64,000 bases of DNA from Sphingopyxis sp. MSC1_008 (GCF_023197165.1 NZ_JALPRD010000011.1:62001-126000); one strand, 5' to 3'. Shown: positions 41,701 through 51,926, counted from the stretch's first letter. Notes: generated by a model from the sequence alone, not told the origin. Numbers and translations: made by a program.

Positions 41701-43293
41701 TTACTCCTCTGTGGCGGCTGGTTTGCCGCGCCGCCGCGTCAGCATGGCGACCAGATCCTTGTCAAGCGCGCCGACGAGGAAGGCGACGACGAAAAACACC
41801 GCGCCGCCCGCTGCGCAGAGCGCGGCAAGCGACCAGATACGTTCGAACACGCCGCCGCCATAATAAGGCTTCATCATCGGCATCATCCACCAGAGCAGCG
41901 CCGACATCGCGGCGACCGCGATCAGCTGGCGCGCGATGCGCCCGGCGAGCTTCGCGGTGAAATGGAACCAGTCGCGGCGGTGGAGCACGGTGTAGAGCAG
42001 GATGCAGTTAAGCGACGCCGACGCCGCGGTCGCACCCGCGAGCCCGACGATCCCGTAGCGCTCGACGACGTAAAGGTTGATCGCGATATTGACGATCAGC
42101 GCCGCGAGCGCGGTCCACACCGGGGTGCGCATATCCTCGCGCGCGAAGAAGCCCGGGTTCAATATTTTGACGATGACATAGGCGGGAAGCCCCGCGACGA
42201 GCGCGGCAACGATCTGCGCCATGATCGCCCCGTCGGCGTCGGTGAACCGGCCGCCGACGAAAAAGGCAGTGACGAAGGCGGGCGCGCAGATCGCGAGCGC
42301 GGCGGCGGCGGGCAGCGTCAGCAAGGTTGCGATCTCGAACGCATTGCCCTGCAAGCGCTGCGCCTCGGCGGCGTCGCCCGAATGGATATGGCGCGACAGC
42401 ATCGGCAGGATCGCGGTGCCGAGCGCGATGCCGACGATGCCGAGTGGCAGCTGGTTGAGCCGGTCGGCGAGCTTCAGCAGCGTGAGCGAGCCCTGCGCCA
42501 GCGAGGTCGCGAAGAAGGTGTCGACGAACTGGCTGACCTGATAAATGCCCGCGCCGAAGGTGGCGGGCAGGATCAGCATGCCGAGCCGTTTCACCTCGGG
42601 CGTGAGCTTGGGCATGCGCCAGTGCAATTTGAGCCCGGCGCGGCGCACCGCCCACCACATATAGGCGAGTTGGACGACGCCCGCGATACTCACCGCGACG
42701 CAGAGCGCCTCGGCGACGATCCGGTCGTCACCTCCGGGCCCGCGCAGCCACCAGCCAGTGATAATGCCGCCGATCAGCACGATATTGAGCAGCACCGGCG
42801 CAAAGGCGCCCGGCGCGAAGCGCGACCGCGCATTGAGCAGGCCCGAAAGCATCGCGACAAGGCTGACGAGCGCCAGATAGGGGAAGGTGACGCGGCTGAG
42901 GAACACCGCAAATTCGAACTTGCCCGGCACCTCCTGGAAATCGCGCGCGAGGAGCCACACGATGCCCGGCATCGCGATCATCATGACGGCCGAGAAAGCC
43001 AGCAATATCCAGAGAAAGACCGAGAGCACATCGTCGGCGAACTTCGCCGCCGCCACTTCGCCGCCTTCGCCGTGAAGCGCGCGACTGTATGTCGGGACGA
43101 AGGCGACCGAGAAGGCGCCTTCGGCGAACAGGCGGCGAAAGGTGTTGGGCAGCGTGAAGGCGAGCTGGAAGGCGTCGGCGGCGAGGCCGGCGCCCAGCAC
43201 GCGGGCGAGCAGCATGTCGCGGACGAAACCGAAGATGCGGCTGACCATCGTCAGCCCGCCGATCGTCCCGACATTTTTAATGAGGCTGCTCAA
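41701..43293 (-). CDS. murJ: lipid II flippase MurJ
   Basis: A 530-residue membrane protein with about 14 hydrophobic helices that moves lipid II across the inner membrane for peptidoglycan synthesis. The N-terminus, GGLTMVSRIFGFVRDMLLA, and the internal FRRLFAEGAFSVAFVPTY are hallmark MurJ sequences. The start is TTG at 43293; no ATG fits and the family alignment begins here. It follows secB by 24 nt and precedes trpS by 3 nt. Confidence 0.96.
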   Translation of the reverse strand: MSSLIKNVGTIGGLTMVSRIFGFVRDMLLARVLGAGLAADAFQLAFTLPNTFRRLFAEGAFSVAFVPTYSRALHGEGGEVAAAKFADDVLSVFLWILLAFSAVMMIAMPGIVWLLARDFQEVPGKFEFAVFLSRVTFPYLALVSLVAMLSGLLNARSRFAPGAFAPVLLNIVLIGGIITGWWLRGPGGDDRIVAEALCVAVSIAGVVQLAYMWWAVRRAGLKLHWRMPKLTPEVKRLGMLILPATFGAGIYQVSQFVDTFFATSLAQGSLTLLKLADRLNQLPLGIVGIALGTAILPMLSRHIHSGDAAEAQRLQGNAFEIATLLTLPAAAALAICAPAFVTAFFVGGRFTDADGAIMAQIVAALVAGLPAYVIVKILNPGFFAREDMRTPVWTALAALIVNIAINLYVVERYGIVGLAGATAASASLNCILLYTVLHRRDWFHFTAKLAGRIARQLIAVAAMSALLWWMMPMMKPYYGGGVFERIWSLAALCAAGGAVFFVVAFLVGALDKDLVAMLTRRRGKPAATEE

Positions 43294-43317
43294 CCCGTCA
43301 GCCCGCCCGAATGATGG

Positions 43318-43836
43318 TTAAGCCTGGCCGACCGGCGCGACGTCGCCCGCCTGCTCGGCTTCGACCTGCTGGACCTGCTGCATGAACAGGCCGTGGAAAT
43401 CGATCGGTTCGAGCAGCAGCGGCGGGAAGCCGCCGTCGCGGACGGCATCGGCAACGACGCGGCGCGCGAAGGGGAACAGGATACGCGGCGCTTCGGCGAG
43501 GAAGAAGGGCTGCAGCTGGTCGTCGGGGACGTTGCGCACGCCGAACAGGCCAGCGTATTTCAGATCGATGACAAAGCTGGTGCCCGCATCGGTCTTCGAC
43601 GTGACGTCGATCTTCAGCGTCACTTCGTACAGATTGTCGCCGACGCTGTCGGCGGCGATGTTGAACTGCACATCGACCTGCGGCGCGTCCTGCCACTGAT
43701 AAACCGCAGGGGCGTTCGGATTTTCGAACGACAGATCCTTCACATATTGCGAAATCAGGCCGATCGCCGGGCTCGTGTCTTCGCCATTGGGCTGCAGGGC
43801 GGGATTGTTGATGTCGGCGCTGGTCTCGTCAGCCAT
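43318..43836 (-). CDS. secB: protein-export chaperone SecB
   Basis: A 172-residue cytosolic chaperone that holds precursors unfolded and passes them to SecA. It includes the motifs QYVKDLSFENPNAP and ALFPFARRVVADAVRDGGFPPL-type stretch in the C-terminal half (here RILFPFARRVVADAVR). An N-terminal and a C-terminal acidic tail flank the core. It is divergent from the Tim44-like gene and starts the secB-murJ-trpS unit. Confidence 0.96.
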   Translation of the reverse strand: MADETSADINNPALQPNGEDTSPAIGLISQYVKDLSFENPNAPAVYQWQDAPQVDVQFNIAADSVGDNLYEVTLKIDVTSKTDAGTSFVIDLKYAGLFGVRNVPDDQLQPFFLAEAPRILFPFARRVVADAVRDGGFPPLLLEPIDFHGLFMQQVQQVEAEQAGDVAPVGQA

Positions 43837-44087
43837 GATGAAGAAGCTTTCACTGAAAAGATGGAAACAATATCGGCATCCGCGGACCGTGTCGGAACCG
43901 CGGCGGACGGTTGCCGCGGCGCTTAGCAGCGCCCGGCGGCGAGCACAATGGGGCCCTGTGCTGCGCTATAGTTAAGGGCGAATCGTTGACCCGCCGCGCG
44001 GCAGCGGTCATGGTCATTTGAAACTGAGGCGCGTATCGCCTATGTATCGACCACTATGTTTCTATTGCCCGCATTGGACTTTTGCCC

Positions 44088-44750
44088 GTGACCGCTTTTT
44101 CGATCGTCCTGCTCGCCATGATTGCCGCCTTCCTCGGCATGCGGCTCTACTCGGTGCTCGGCAAGCGCACGGGGCATGAGCAGGAGCCGGTGCTGCCGCG
44201 CGAGCGCACCGCCGCGTCGCCGGTCCGGCTCGACGAGACTGACGGATCGCAGGCGCCTGCGCCTGCATCGGCCGACACTGCGGGGCTCGTTTACGAACCC
44301 GCTGCCGAGGCTGGCCTCCGCCAGCTGCTCGCTACCGACCGCAATTTCGACGCCGGCCGCTTCATGGAAGGCGCCGAAGCGGCATATCGCATGATCCTCG
44401 AAGCCTATTGGAAGGGCGACCGCGACACGTTGCGCGACCTGTGCGACGACGACAGCTACGAAGCCTTTGCCGACGCGATCACCGCTCGCGACGCGCGCGG
44501 CGAAACGCTCGACAACCGCCTGATGGTTGTCGATTCGGCCAAGATCACGGCCGTCGAATTGAACAGCAGCGAGGCGCGCATCACGGTTCGCTACCGCGCA
44601 GATATCAGCGCGGTGACGCGCGACGCCGACGGCAAGCTCATCGCCGGGTCGATGAGCGATGCGACGCAGACCGACGATCTGTGGACCTTCCGCCGCAAGA
44701 TCGGCAGCAACGACCCCAATTGGGTGCTCGACGAAGCCGAATCGGCCTGA
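44088..44750 (+). CDS. Tim44-like domain protein
   Basis: A 220-residue protein with one N-terminal membrane helix (about 3-19), a low-complexity linker to about 75, and a C-terminal Tim44/TIM-like domain with FMEGAEAAYRMILEAYWKGD. Proteins of this type (TimA in Caulobacter) are membrane associated and resemble the mitochondrial import motor adaptor, but the bacterial role is unclear. GTG 44088 is preferred over TTG 44082 because GGA stands 9 nt upstream. It is divergent from secB and in one operon with mltA and smr. Confidence 0.85.
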   Translation: MTAFSIVLLAMIAAFLGMRLYSVLGKRTGHEQEPVLPRERTAASPVRLDETDGSQAPAPASADTAGLVYEPAAEAGLRQLLATDRNFDAGRFMEGAEAAYRMILEAYWKGDRDTLRDLCDDDSYEAFADAITARDARGETLDNRLMVVDSAKITAVELNSSEARITVRYRADISAVTRDADGKLIAGSMSDATQTDDLWTFRRKIGSNDPNWVLDEAESA

Positions 44751-44754
44751 CCCC

Positions 44755-46080
44755 GTGATCCTGACGGTGGGGGCGCCGCGCGCGCGCGCTTTCGGATTCG
44801 CGCTGCTCGCCGCCCTGCCGCTGCTTTCGGGCTGCGCGTCGGTGATTCCCGATACGGAGGGTAGCCGTCCTGCGACCACTACCCCTGCACCACCGCGTCC
44901 GGCTGGCGCACCGCGGCCCTATACGCCGCGCCCGTCCGAAGGCGCCGGTGCCGCCGCCCAGCCGATTCCCGCAACCGCGCGCGCGGTGCTTCCCGCGCCC
45001 GCTGTCCCAGTCGATGCGACGACCGCCGCCACCAGCGGCGTTCTCGCGGGCCCCGATTTCGCAACGCTCGGCGTGACCGCCGAGCAAGCGACTGCGGCGC
45101 TCGTCGCTTTCCGCATCAGCTGCCCTTCGGTCCAGCGCCGCACCGATACCAGCGGCCTCACGCTGGGTCCCGACTGGACCGAAAGCTGCACCGCGGCGAA
45201 AAGCTGGAAGGACAGCGACGCCTCGGCTTTCTTCGCGAGTTATTTCGGCACCGTGCAGGTCGGCGCGGGCATCGCCTTCGTCACCGGCTATTACGAGCCC
45301 GAAATCGCCGGCTCGCGCACGAAGCGGCCGGGCTATGATGTTCCCATCTATCGCCGCCCCGCTGATCTCGTCGAAGTCGACCTCGGCGAGTTCGCCGACG
45401 ACCTCAAGGGCCGCAAGATTCGCGGCCGCGTCGATGGCTCGAATTTCACACGCTATTACGACCGCACGGCGATCGAGAGCGGGGCGCTCGACGGGCGCGG
45501 GCTCGAAATTGCCTATGCCGCCGACGCCGCCGAATTCTTCTTCCTGCAGGTGCAGGGCTCGGGCCGCCTCCGCCTGCCCGACGGCGGCATCATGCGCATC
45601 GGCTACGAAACGCAGAACGGCCGCGGCTATGTCGGCATCGGCAAGCTGCTGCTCGACCGCGGCGAGTTGCAGCGCGGCCAGGCATCGATGCAGGGCATTC
45701 TCGATTACCTCCGCGCCGATCCGGTGCGCGGCGCTGCGGTGATGAACGAGAACCCCAGCTGGGTCTTCTTTCGCGAACTGACCGGCGCGGGCCCGCTCGG
45801 TGCGCTCGGGGTGCCCGTGACCGGCCGCGCGAGCGTCGCCGCCGATCCCAAATATGTGCCGCTCGGCGCCCCTATCTTCCTCTCGCTCGACCGCGCCGAA
45901 CCCAACGGGCTGTGGATCGCGCAAGACACCGGCGGTGCGATCAAGGGCGCCAACCGCTTCGACAGCTTCTGGGGCGCGGGCGACGATGCACGCGCGATCG
46001 CCGGCGGCATGTCGGGGCGCGGCTCGGCGCTGCTGCTGCTCCCGCGTGCCAGCATCGCGCGGCTGATCCCGGCGCCTTGA
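44755..46080 (+). CDS. mltA: membrane-bound lytic murein transglycosylase A
   Basis: A 441-residue lipoprotein that cleaves peptidoglycan glycans with formation of anhydromuramic ends. The lipobox LLSGC lies near residue 26, a Pro/Ala-rich linker follows, then the MltA barrel (VTGYYEPEIAGS, AEFFFLQVQGSGRLRL) and the C-terminal 3D domain with IAQDTGGAIKGANRFD, which carries the catalytic Asp. The start is GTG 44755, 4 nt after the Tim44-like stop, without a strong ribosome site, so translation is probably coupled. Confidence 0.93.
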   Translation: MILTVGAPRARAFGFALLAALPLLSGCASVIPDTEGSRPATTTPAPPRPAGAPRPYTPRPSEGAGAAAQPIPATARAVLPAPAVPVDATTAATSGVLAGPDFATLGVTAEQATAALVAFRISCPSVQRRTDTSGLTLGPDWTESCTAAKSWKDSDASAFFASYFGTVQVGAGIAFVTGYYEPEIAGSRTKRPGYDVPIYRRPADLVEVDLGEFADDLKGRKIRGRVDGSNFTRYYDRTAIESGALDGRGLEIAYAADAAEFFFLQVQGSGRLRLPDGGIMRIGYETQNGRGYVGIGKLLLDRGELQRGQASMQGILDYLRADPVRGAAVMNENPSWVFFRELTGAGPLGALGVPVTGRASVAADPKYVPLGAPIFLSLDRAEPNGLWIAQDTGGAIKGANRFDSFWGAGDDARAIAGGMSGRGSALLLLPRASIARLIPAP

Positions 46081-46081
46081 T

Positions 46082-46657
46082 GTGCCGCGGCGCCTTGCCC
46101 CCGAAGAAAGCGCGCTGTGGAAGAAGGTCGCAGCGACGGTAAAGCCGCTCGCCAAGGCTAAGGCGCCACTCGCGCCCGTCGCGCCGCCGACCGTCAGTCC
46201 CCCAAAACCAACTCCGCGCAACACTGCGGCCCCTGCCGCCGCGCCGCGGCCCGCAACGAAGCTGCCGCCACCGCGCCGCACGCATCAGGCCGCGACGCTC
46301 GACGGCCATTGGGACCGGCGCTTGCGCAAGGGGCTCGTCCGCCCCGATCTCAGCATCGACCTTCACGGTCATACGCTGGCTTCGGCGCAGGCCTTGCTCG
46401 ACGAGGCGATCGGACGCGGGTTGATGCGCGGCGCGCGCGTGCTGCTCGTGGTCGCGGGACGCCTCCGCCCCGGCGCCGACCGCCTGCCGCAAATGCACGG
46501 CGACCCGCGCCCACGCGGCGCGATCCGCGCTTCGCTGCCCGACTGGCTCGCTTATTCGCCCTATGCCGACCAGATCGTCGCGCTCCGCCCCGCACATATC
46601 AGCCACGGCGGGGCAGGTGCGGTCTATGTGATCCTGCGGCGGGCGCGCGAGGACTAG
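46082..46657 (+). CDS. Smr-domain protein
   Basis: A 191-residue protein. The N-terminal 80 residues are Ala/Pro/Lys-rich and disordered. The C-terminal Smr domain starts with DLHGHTLASAQALLDEAI and ends with GGAGAVYVILRR, as in MutS2-type small nuclease domains. The usual HGKG-type loop reads VVAGRLRPG here. The start is GTG, 1 nt after the mltA stop. It is the third gene of the Tim44-mltA-smr set conserved in alphaproteobacteria. A nicking activity is likely but unproven. The 3' end overlaps dapE by 4 nt, convergently. Confidence 0.88.
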   Translation: MPRRLAPEESALWKKVAATVKPLAKAKAPLAPVAPPTVSPPKPTPRNTAAPAAAPRPATKLPPPRRTHQAATLDGHWDRRLRKGLVRPDLSIDLHGHTLASAQALLDEAIGRGLMRGARVLLVVAGRLRPGADRLPQMHGDPRPRGAIRASLPDWLAYSPYADQIVALRPAHISHGGAGAVYVILRRARED

Positions 46658-47787
46658 AGGAAAGCGCGCATCAATATGCCGCGATAGATGGCGGCCAGCG
46701 TGTGGAGATCCGCCACCGCGACCGCCTCGTCGAGCTTGTGCATCGTCGCATTGTTCAGCCCGAATTCGACCACGGGACAGATCGCATGAAGGAAGCGCGC
46801 ATCCGACGTGCCGCCGGTCGTCGACATTTCGGGGCGCACATCGGTCTCGGCATGGATCGCCTCGGCGACCAGTTCGGACAGGTCGCCGGGCGGGGTCAGG
46901 AAGGCTTCGCCCGAAATCTTGCCAAGCACCTTGGCACCTGGTTCGACATCGTGCGCAAGGCGCTCGATCAGTGCGACGAGGTCGGCGCCGCGATGCTGGT
47001 CGTTGAAACGGATCGACAGCCGCGCGCGCGCCGAGGCGGGGATGACGTTGGTCGCGCCATTGCCGACTTCGATGTCGGTGAATTCGATGTTCGACGGCTG
47101 GAACCAGTCGTTGCCGGTGTCGAGCACCACCGCGTCGATCGCTGCCAGTATCTTGACCAGCTTGGGGATCGGATTGTCGGCGAGGTGCGGATAGGCGACA
47201 TGCCCCTGCGTTCCCGGCACGTCGATCCAGATATTGACCGAGCCGCGCCGGCCGATCTTCACCATGTCGCCAAGCCGGTTCACCGACGTCGGCTCGCCGA
47301 CGACGATCATGTCGGGGCGCACGCCGCGCGCATCCATATGCTCCATCAGCGCGCGCGTGCCAAAGATCGCCGGGCCTTCCTCGTCGCCGGTGATGATCAG
47401 GCTGATCGTTCCCGCCTCGACCGGCGTCGCAGCCGCTGCGGCGACAAAGGCGGCAATCGAGCCTTTCATGTCGACCGCGCCGCGGCCGTAGAGCAGATCG
47501 CCGCGTACTTCGGGAGCGAAGGCGTCGCCGGTCCAGCCGACGCCTGGCGGCACGACGTCGAGGTGCCCCGCAAAACCGAAATGCTTCGGCCCCTTGCCGC
47601 CCCGCACCGCGAGCAGATTTTCAACGGGTCCGTCCGGTTCGATCCCGTCGATGAAGCGCTCGACGGTGAAGCCGAGCGGGGTCAGCGCCGCCTCCAGCGT
47701 GTCGAACACGGTGCCCATGGCGGGGGTGACGCTCGGCGCGGCGATCAGCGCCTTGGCCAGCTCTACGGGATCGACGGTGATGCTCAT
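46654..47787 (-). CDS. dapE: succinyl-diaminopimelate desuccinylase
   Basis: A 377-residue M20 zinc enzyme of the lysine/diaminopimelate pathway, which also supplies peptidoglycan. Metal motifs include FAGHLDVVPPG, YGRGAVDMKGS, TGDEEGPA and the late STTGGTSDARF. Length and the latter motif match DapE rather than other M20 enzymes. It is transcribed toward smr and divergent from the cupin gene. Confidence 0.95.
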   Translation of the reverse strand: MSITVDPVELAKALIAAPSVTPAMGTVFDTLEAALTPLGFTVERFIDGIEPDGPVENLLAVRGGKGPKHFGFAGHLDVVPPGVGWTGDAFAPEVRGDLLYGRGAVDMKGSIAAFVAAAAATPVEAGTISLIITGDEEGPAIFGTRALMEHMDARGVRPDMIVVGEPTSVNRLGDMVKIGRRGSVNIWIDVPGTQGHVAYPHLADNPIPKLVKILAAIDAVVLDTGNDWFQPSNIEFTDIEVGNGATNVIPASARARLSIRFNDQHRGADLVALIERLAHDVEPGAKVLGKISGEAFLTPPGDLSELVAEAIHAETDVRPEMSTTGGTSDARFLHAICPVVEFGLNNATMHKLDEAVAVADLHTLAAIYRGILMRAFL

Positions 47788-47884
47788 GCCGCTCCCTTAC
47801 CCCCTCGCGCGGCCGCAAGTCGAGGCTTTGCATCGCGCTGCCTTTGTGCGAAACAAAGACAGAACAAACTCCACGAGGACTGCC

Positions 47885-48352
47885 ATGCCCAAGCTCGATC
47901 TCGATACGATCCCGCAAACCAACACGACGGGCTATCCAGCACCTTACAACGAACCCGTTCAGGGCCGCTGGTATCGCCGCCTCGCGCCGCCGACAGGGCT
48001 CAGCGATTTCGCCGCGAGCCATGTCGTGCTCAAACCCGGCGCCTGGTCGTCGCAGCGCCACTGGCACGATGGCGAGGACGAGATGCTCGTGATGATTTCG
48101 GGCGAGGCGGTGCTGATCGAGGACGACGGCCGCTGGCCGATGCGGCCGGGCGATATCGCGGTATGGCCGAAGGGCAGCACCAACGGCCACCACCTCGTCA
48201 ACGAATCGGACGCCGACTGCGTCTTCGTCGCGCTCGGCGGCGGCAAGAAATATGACACCGGCGGCGGCTATTCGGACATCGACATGCTCTTCACCCCCGA
48301 CGGCTATTTCCACAAGGACGGGACGCCCTATCCGACGACGCGGATTCCGTGA
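47885..48352 (+). CDS. cupin domain protein
   Basis: A 155-residue single-cupin protein. The barrel motifs WHDGEDEMLVMISGEAVLIED and PGDIAVWPKGSTNGHHLVNESD are complete, with His, Glu and His metal ligands in cupin motifs 1 and 2. It starts 98 nt from dapE on the opposite strand. No signal peptide is present. The function is not predictable from sequence alone; many such proteins are sugar- or amine-binding or dioxygenase-like. Confidence 0.85.
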   Translation: MPKLDLDTIPQTNTTGYPAPYNEPVQGRWYRRLAPPTGLSDFAASHVVLKPGAWSSQRHWHDGEDEMLVMISGEAVLIEDDGRWPMRPGDIAVWPKGSTNGHHLVNESDADCVFVALGGGKKYDTGGGYSDIDMLFTPDGYFHKDGTPYPTTRIP

Positions 48353-48365
48353 CCGGTTCCACCTT

Positions 48366-48438
48366 CGTCATCCCGGACTTGATCCGGGATCCACCGCAAC
48401 GCTGAAGTCATGGACCCCGGATCAAGTCCGGGGTGACG
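48366..48438. repeat. REP-like inverted repeat
   Basis: CGTCATCCCGGACTTGATCC and CCCCGGATCAAGTCCGGGGTGACG arms around a 25-nt spacer, between the convergent cupin and GST genes. Close copy of the elements at 39639 and 20630. Confidence 0.8.
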
Positions 48439-48477
48439 ATGAGGGATAGGCCGGCCTTGGTCGGAACCGGATGCCCG

Positions 48478-49149
48478 CTATCCCTCGACCGGCCCCTCGA
48501 ACTTCTCGATGATCCAGTCCTCGGCCTGCGCGCCGCCGATCCATTCCTGCATGCACGGGTGGCTGATCACCGCTTGCGCATAGGCGGCGGCAAAGCGCGG
48601 CAGCGGGATCGAGTAGGTGACGAAGCGCGTGACCACGGGCGCGAACATGATGTCGGCCGCCGACCAGCTGCCGAACAGAAAATCGCCTTCGCCGCCGAAG
48701 CGCGCGCGCGCTTCGGCCCAGATCTGGAAGATGCGGATCACATCGGCCTGCACTTCGGGGAGCAGTTCGGCGGGCGGATAGATGCGCCGGATGTTCATAC
48801 TGTGGTTGCGGCGCAGCGCGGCAAAGCTCGAGTGCATTTCGGCCGCCATCGAGCGCGCCATCGCGCGCGCGGCCATGTCGTCGGGCCAGAAACCCTTCGT
48901 CCCGCCGGTCTTTTCATTGAGATAATCGATGATCGCGAGGCTGTCCCACACGACGATATCGTCGCCGTCCCACAGGATTGGGACCTTGCCGCCCGACGGC
49001 GCGAACTCGTCGCCCTCGCGCCGGTTCGACCAATCCTCGTCGTAGAGCGGGACGGTGACTTCCTCGAACGGCAGCCCGCTATGCTTGACCGCCAGCCAGC
49101 CGCGCAGGCTCCAACTCGAATAGGCCTTGTTGCCGAGGAAGAGTTTCAT
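48478..49149 (-). CDS. glutathione S-transferase family protein
   Basis: A 223-residue protein with an N-terminal thioredoxin-like GST domain (MKLFLGNKAYSSWSLRGW; the GSH-site motif GKVPILWDGDDIVVWDSLAI is at about 60-80) and an all-helical C-terminal domain. Ser at position 12-13 could be the activating residue, as in zeta or beta classes. Substrate unknown. It ends at the cupin-side repeat and is preceded by another inverted repeat. Confidence 0.87.
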   Translation of the reverse strand: MKLFLGNKAYSSWSLRGWLAVKHSGLPFEEVTVPLYDEDWSNRREGDEFAPSGGKVPILWDGDDIVVWDSLAIIDYLNEKTGGTKGFWPDDMAARAMARSMAAEMHSSFAALRRNHSMNIRRIYPPAELLPEVQADVIRIFQIWAEARARFGGEGDFLFGSWSAADIMFAPVVTRFVTYSIPLPRFAAAYAQAVISHPCMQEWIGGAQAEDWIIEKFEGPVEG

Positions 49150-49161
49150 GGGGACTCCAGA

Positions 49162-49260
49162 TTCCCCTCCCGCTTGCGGGAGGGGTTAGGGGAGGGCCTG
49201 TAAGGCCACATTGGGTTCGGAACATGCCCTCCCCCGACCCCTCCCGCAAGCGGGAGGGGA
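49162..49260. repeat. second type of REP-like inverted repeat
   Basis: TCCCCTCCCGCTTGCGGGAG on the left and its complement CTCCCGCAAGCGGGAGGGGA on the right, with a GC-poor middle. It differs in sequence from the CGTCATCCC family and resembles the CCTCCC element at 58519-58655. It lies between the GST gene and engB. Confidence 0.75.
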
Positions 49261-49264
49261 GAGA

Positions 49265-49927
49265 TTAGATCTCAACCGCCTCCAGCACCGCGGTGCGCAG
49301 TTCGGCGATGCCCATGCCCTTTTCGCTGCTCGTCGCGATCACTTGCGGATGCGCGGCGGGGTGCTTGCGCGCCTCGGCCTCGGTCGCGGCCTGCACCGCT
49401 TCGAGCTCGGTCGCCTTGATCTTGTCGGCCTTGGTCAACACGATGCGATAGCTGACCGCCGCGGTGTCGAGCATTTCGAGCACGTCGCGGTCGACCTCCT
49501 TGATCCCGTGGCGGCTGTCGATCAGCACGAGCGTGCGTTTCAATACCGCGCGGCCGCGGAGATAGTCGTTGATCAGGAAGCGCCATTTCTTGACGACATC
49601 CTTCGGCGCCTTGGCAAAGCCATAGCCCGGCATGTCGACGAGCCGGAAGATCAGCGGATCCTCGCCGACGTCGAAATAGTTGAGTTCCTGCGTCCGCCCC
49701 GGCGTCACCGAGGTGCGCGCGAGGCCGTTGCGATTCGTCAGCGCGTTGAGCAGCGACGATTTGCCGACGTTCGAGCGCCCCGCGAACGCGATCTCGGGCA
49801 CGCTCGGCGGCGGCAAATGCTGGAGCGCGGGCGCCGATTTCAGGAACGCAATCGGTCCCGAAAACAGCTTGCGCGCGCGCTCCGCCCGTTCGGGGTCGGC
49901 CCCGGGTTCGAGTTCGACTTCGCTCAC
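49265..49927 (-). CDS. engB: ribosome-biogenesis GTPase EngB (YihA/YsxC)
   Basis: A 220-residue GTPase needed for 50S subunit assembly. P-loop GRSNVGKSS, the [10 protein letters not shown] switch, DMPGYGFA (G3) and LTKADK (G4) are complete. The GTG start at 49927 overlaps the yidC stop (GTGA). It is the last gene of the rpmH-rnpA-yidD-yidC-engB chain, which couples ribosome synthesis to membrane-protein insertion. Confidence 0.95.
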   Translation of the reverse strand: MSEVELEPGADPERAERARKLFSGPIAFLKSAPALQHLPPPSVPEIAFAGRSNVGKSSLLNALTNRNGLARTSVTPGRTQELNYFDVGEDPLIFRLVDMPGYGFAKAPKDVVKKWRFLINDYLRGRAVLKRTLVLIDSRHGIKEVDRDVLEMLDTAAVSYRIVLTKADKIKATELEAVQAATEAEARKHPAAHPQVIATSSEKGMGIAELRTAVLEAVEI

Positions 49928-51669
49928 GTCGTCGGTGCCGCCTTCAGCTGCGGGAACTTGCGGTACATCCACTGCTGCTGCGCGATCGACAGGATATTGT
50001 TGGTGATCCAGTAAAGCAGCAGGCCCGCCGCGAACGGCGCCATGATGAACATGAACAGCCACGGCATGATCTTGAACACCTGCTGCTGCACGGGATCGGT
50101 CGCTTGCGGGTTCAGGCGGAACTGCAGGAACATCGTGATGCCCAGGATCACCGCGAGGATGCCGATCGACAGGATCGACGGCGGGGTGAAGGGCAGCAGG
50201 CCGAACAGGTTCAGGATGTGCAGCGGATCGGGCGCCGACAGATCCTTGATCCACAGGATGAACGGCTGGTGCCGCATTTCGATCGTCAGCATCAGCACCT
50301 TGTACAGCGCATAGAATATCGGGATCTGGATCACGATCGGCAGACAGCCCGCGAGCGGATTGATCTTCTCGTCCTTATAGAGCTTCATCAGCTCCTGCTG
50401 CATCTTCGGCTTGTCGTCCTTGTGACGTTCCTGCAGCGCCTTCATCTTCGGCTGGACGAGGCGCATCTGCGCCATCGAACCAAACTGGCGCTGCGCGATC
50501 GGGAACATCAGCGCGCGGATGATCAAGGTCAGCACCATGATCGCGACGCCGAAATTGCCGACCTGCTTGAACAGCCAGTCGAGCAGCTTGAAGATCGGAA
50601 CCTCGAAAAATTCGAACCAGCCCCAATCGATCGCGTTCGACAGGCGCGTGATGCCCTGATCGTCCTGATAGTGCGAGAGCGTGCTGACTTCCTTGGCGCC
50701 GGCGAAGACGCGGCTGGTGGTCGTGATCTGCTTGCCCGGCGCAACCTCGACAAGGTCGCAGGCAAAGGCGGCGCGATAGGCGCCGCCCGGCAGCGAATTG
50801 AACGCGGCCGAGACCTTTTCGCCCTTCGCCGGAACCACCGCGGCGAGCCAATATTTGTCGGTGAAACCGAGCCAGCCCGCCGAGGTGTAGGAAACGGTGT
50901 TGTTCGTCGCCTCCTCGAGTTCGTCATAATTGGTGAAGTTCGACTTGCCGTCGAGATAGCCGGTCGGGCCAACGTGGATCGTCCAGCTGTCCTGCTCGTG
51001 CGGGTCGGTCGGCTTGCCGGTGCGGTCGATATAGGTGCCGCTGCGCACCGCGACCGGCGTCGCGCCGGTGTTGGCGATCGTCTGCTTCGCGGTGATCAGA
51101 TAATCATCGTCGATGCTATATTCGATGCGGAAGGTCTGACCGGCGCCGTTGGCCCAGCTCAGCGTGACGGGGGTCGTCGGGGTCAATTTGGTCCCCGTAG
51201 CGGTCCAGACCGTGGTCGGCCCCGGAACGACGACGCCCTGCGCCGACCAGCCGATGCTCGCGAAATAGGCGGCCTTGGTGCCCGCGGGGGCAAAGAGGCG
51301 GACCGGCGGCGAGTCCTTCTTGATCGTCTGGCGATATTTGCTGAGCGTGATGTCGTCGACGCGCGCGCCGACGAGGTTGATCGAGCCCTTGATCGCCGGG
51401 GTTTCGATGGGGATGCGGTTGCCGTCGGCGAGCACCGCTTCGATCGGGCGGATCGCTTGCGGCGCCGCCGTCGCCGGCACGCCAGGCGCGGGCAGCGCAG
51501 CGGGCTGGCCCGGCGCTGCGGCGGGTGCGGTGCCGCCCGGGCCGGCGACCGTCGTGGTCACATCGGGCTTGTCGGGGGTGGGGAAGAATTTCTCGGAGAC
51601 GAAATTCCAGCCGATCAGGATGGCCACCGACAACAAAATTGCCGCGATCATGTTACGCTTGTCGTCCAC
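49924..51669 (-). CDS. yidC: membrane protein insertase YidC
   Basis: A 581-residue inner-membrane insertase. It has an N-terminal helix (about 8-24), a large periplasmic domain (about 60-370) and five C-terminal helices. The conserved insertase stretch [20 protein letters not shown] and the [22 protein letters not shown] segment are present. It overlaps engB by 4 nt and follows yidD by 44 nt. Confidence 0.97.
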   Translation of the reverse strand: MDDKRNMIAAILLSVAILIGWNFVSEKFFPTPDKPDVTTTVAGPGGTAPAAAPGQPAALPAPGVPATAAPQAIRPIEAVLADGNRIPIETPAIKGSINLVGARVDDITLSKYRQTIKKDSPPVRLFAPAGTKAAYFASIGWSAQGVVVPGPTTVWTATGTKLTPTTPVTLSWANGAGQTFRIEYSIDDDYLITAKQTIANTGATPVAVRSGTYIDRTGKPTDPHEQDSWTIHVGPTGYLDGKSNFTNYDELEEATNNTVSYTSAGWLGFTDKYWLAAVVPAKGEKVSAAFNSLPGGAYRAAFACDLVEVAPGKQITTTSRVFAGAKEVSTLSHYQDDQGITRLSNAIDWGWFEFFEVPIFKLLDWLFKQVGNFGVAIMVLTLIIRALMFPIAQRQFGSMAQMRLVQPKMKALQERHKDDKPKMQQELMKLYKDEKINPLAGCLPIVIQIPIFYALYKVLMLTIEMRHQPFILWIKDLSAPDPLHILNLFGLLPFTPPSILSIGILAVILGITMFLQFRLNPQATDPVQQQVFKIMPWLFMFIMAPFAAGLLLYWITNNILSIAQQQWMYRKFPQLKAAPTT

Positions 51670-51713
51670 GCTCTTCGGTCTCTCTTCGTATCAAAAAAGT
51701 CGGGGAATGCCGT

Positions 51714-51926
51714 TCAAGGAACGGGGTCGTAGCCGTGGCCCCCCCAAGGATGGCAGCGCAATAGCCGCTTTGTCGCCAGCCAGCCACCCTTGATCGCACC
51801 ATGGCGCTGAAGCGCGGTGATCGCATAGGCGCTGCACGACGGCGAATAACGGCAGGTGGGCGGAAGGATGCGCGAGGGGCCGATTTGCCACCCGCGCGCG
51901 ATCAGGATCAGCAGTTTCGCGATCAT
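51714..51926 (-). CDS. yidD: membrane protein insertion efficiency factor YidD
   Basis: A 70-residue protein that assists YidC. The cysteine motif CRYSPSCSAYA and the end RLLRCHPWGGHGYDPVP are diagnostic. The ATG at 51926 overlaps the rnpA stop by 4 nt (ATGA); the longer upstream frame is antisense-like overlap with rnpA and is not used. Confidence 0.96.
   Translation of the reverse strand: MIAKLLILIARGWQIGPSRILPPTCRYSPSCSAYAITALQRHGAIKGGWLATKRLLRCHPWGGHGYDPVP

Noticed and set aside
46309..48255. 648-codon plus-strand frame
   Set aside because: Antisense of dapE joined to out-of-frame smr and cupin sequence; no protein features.
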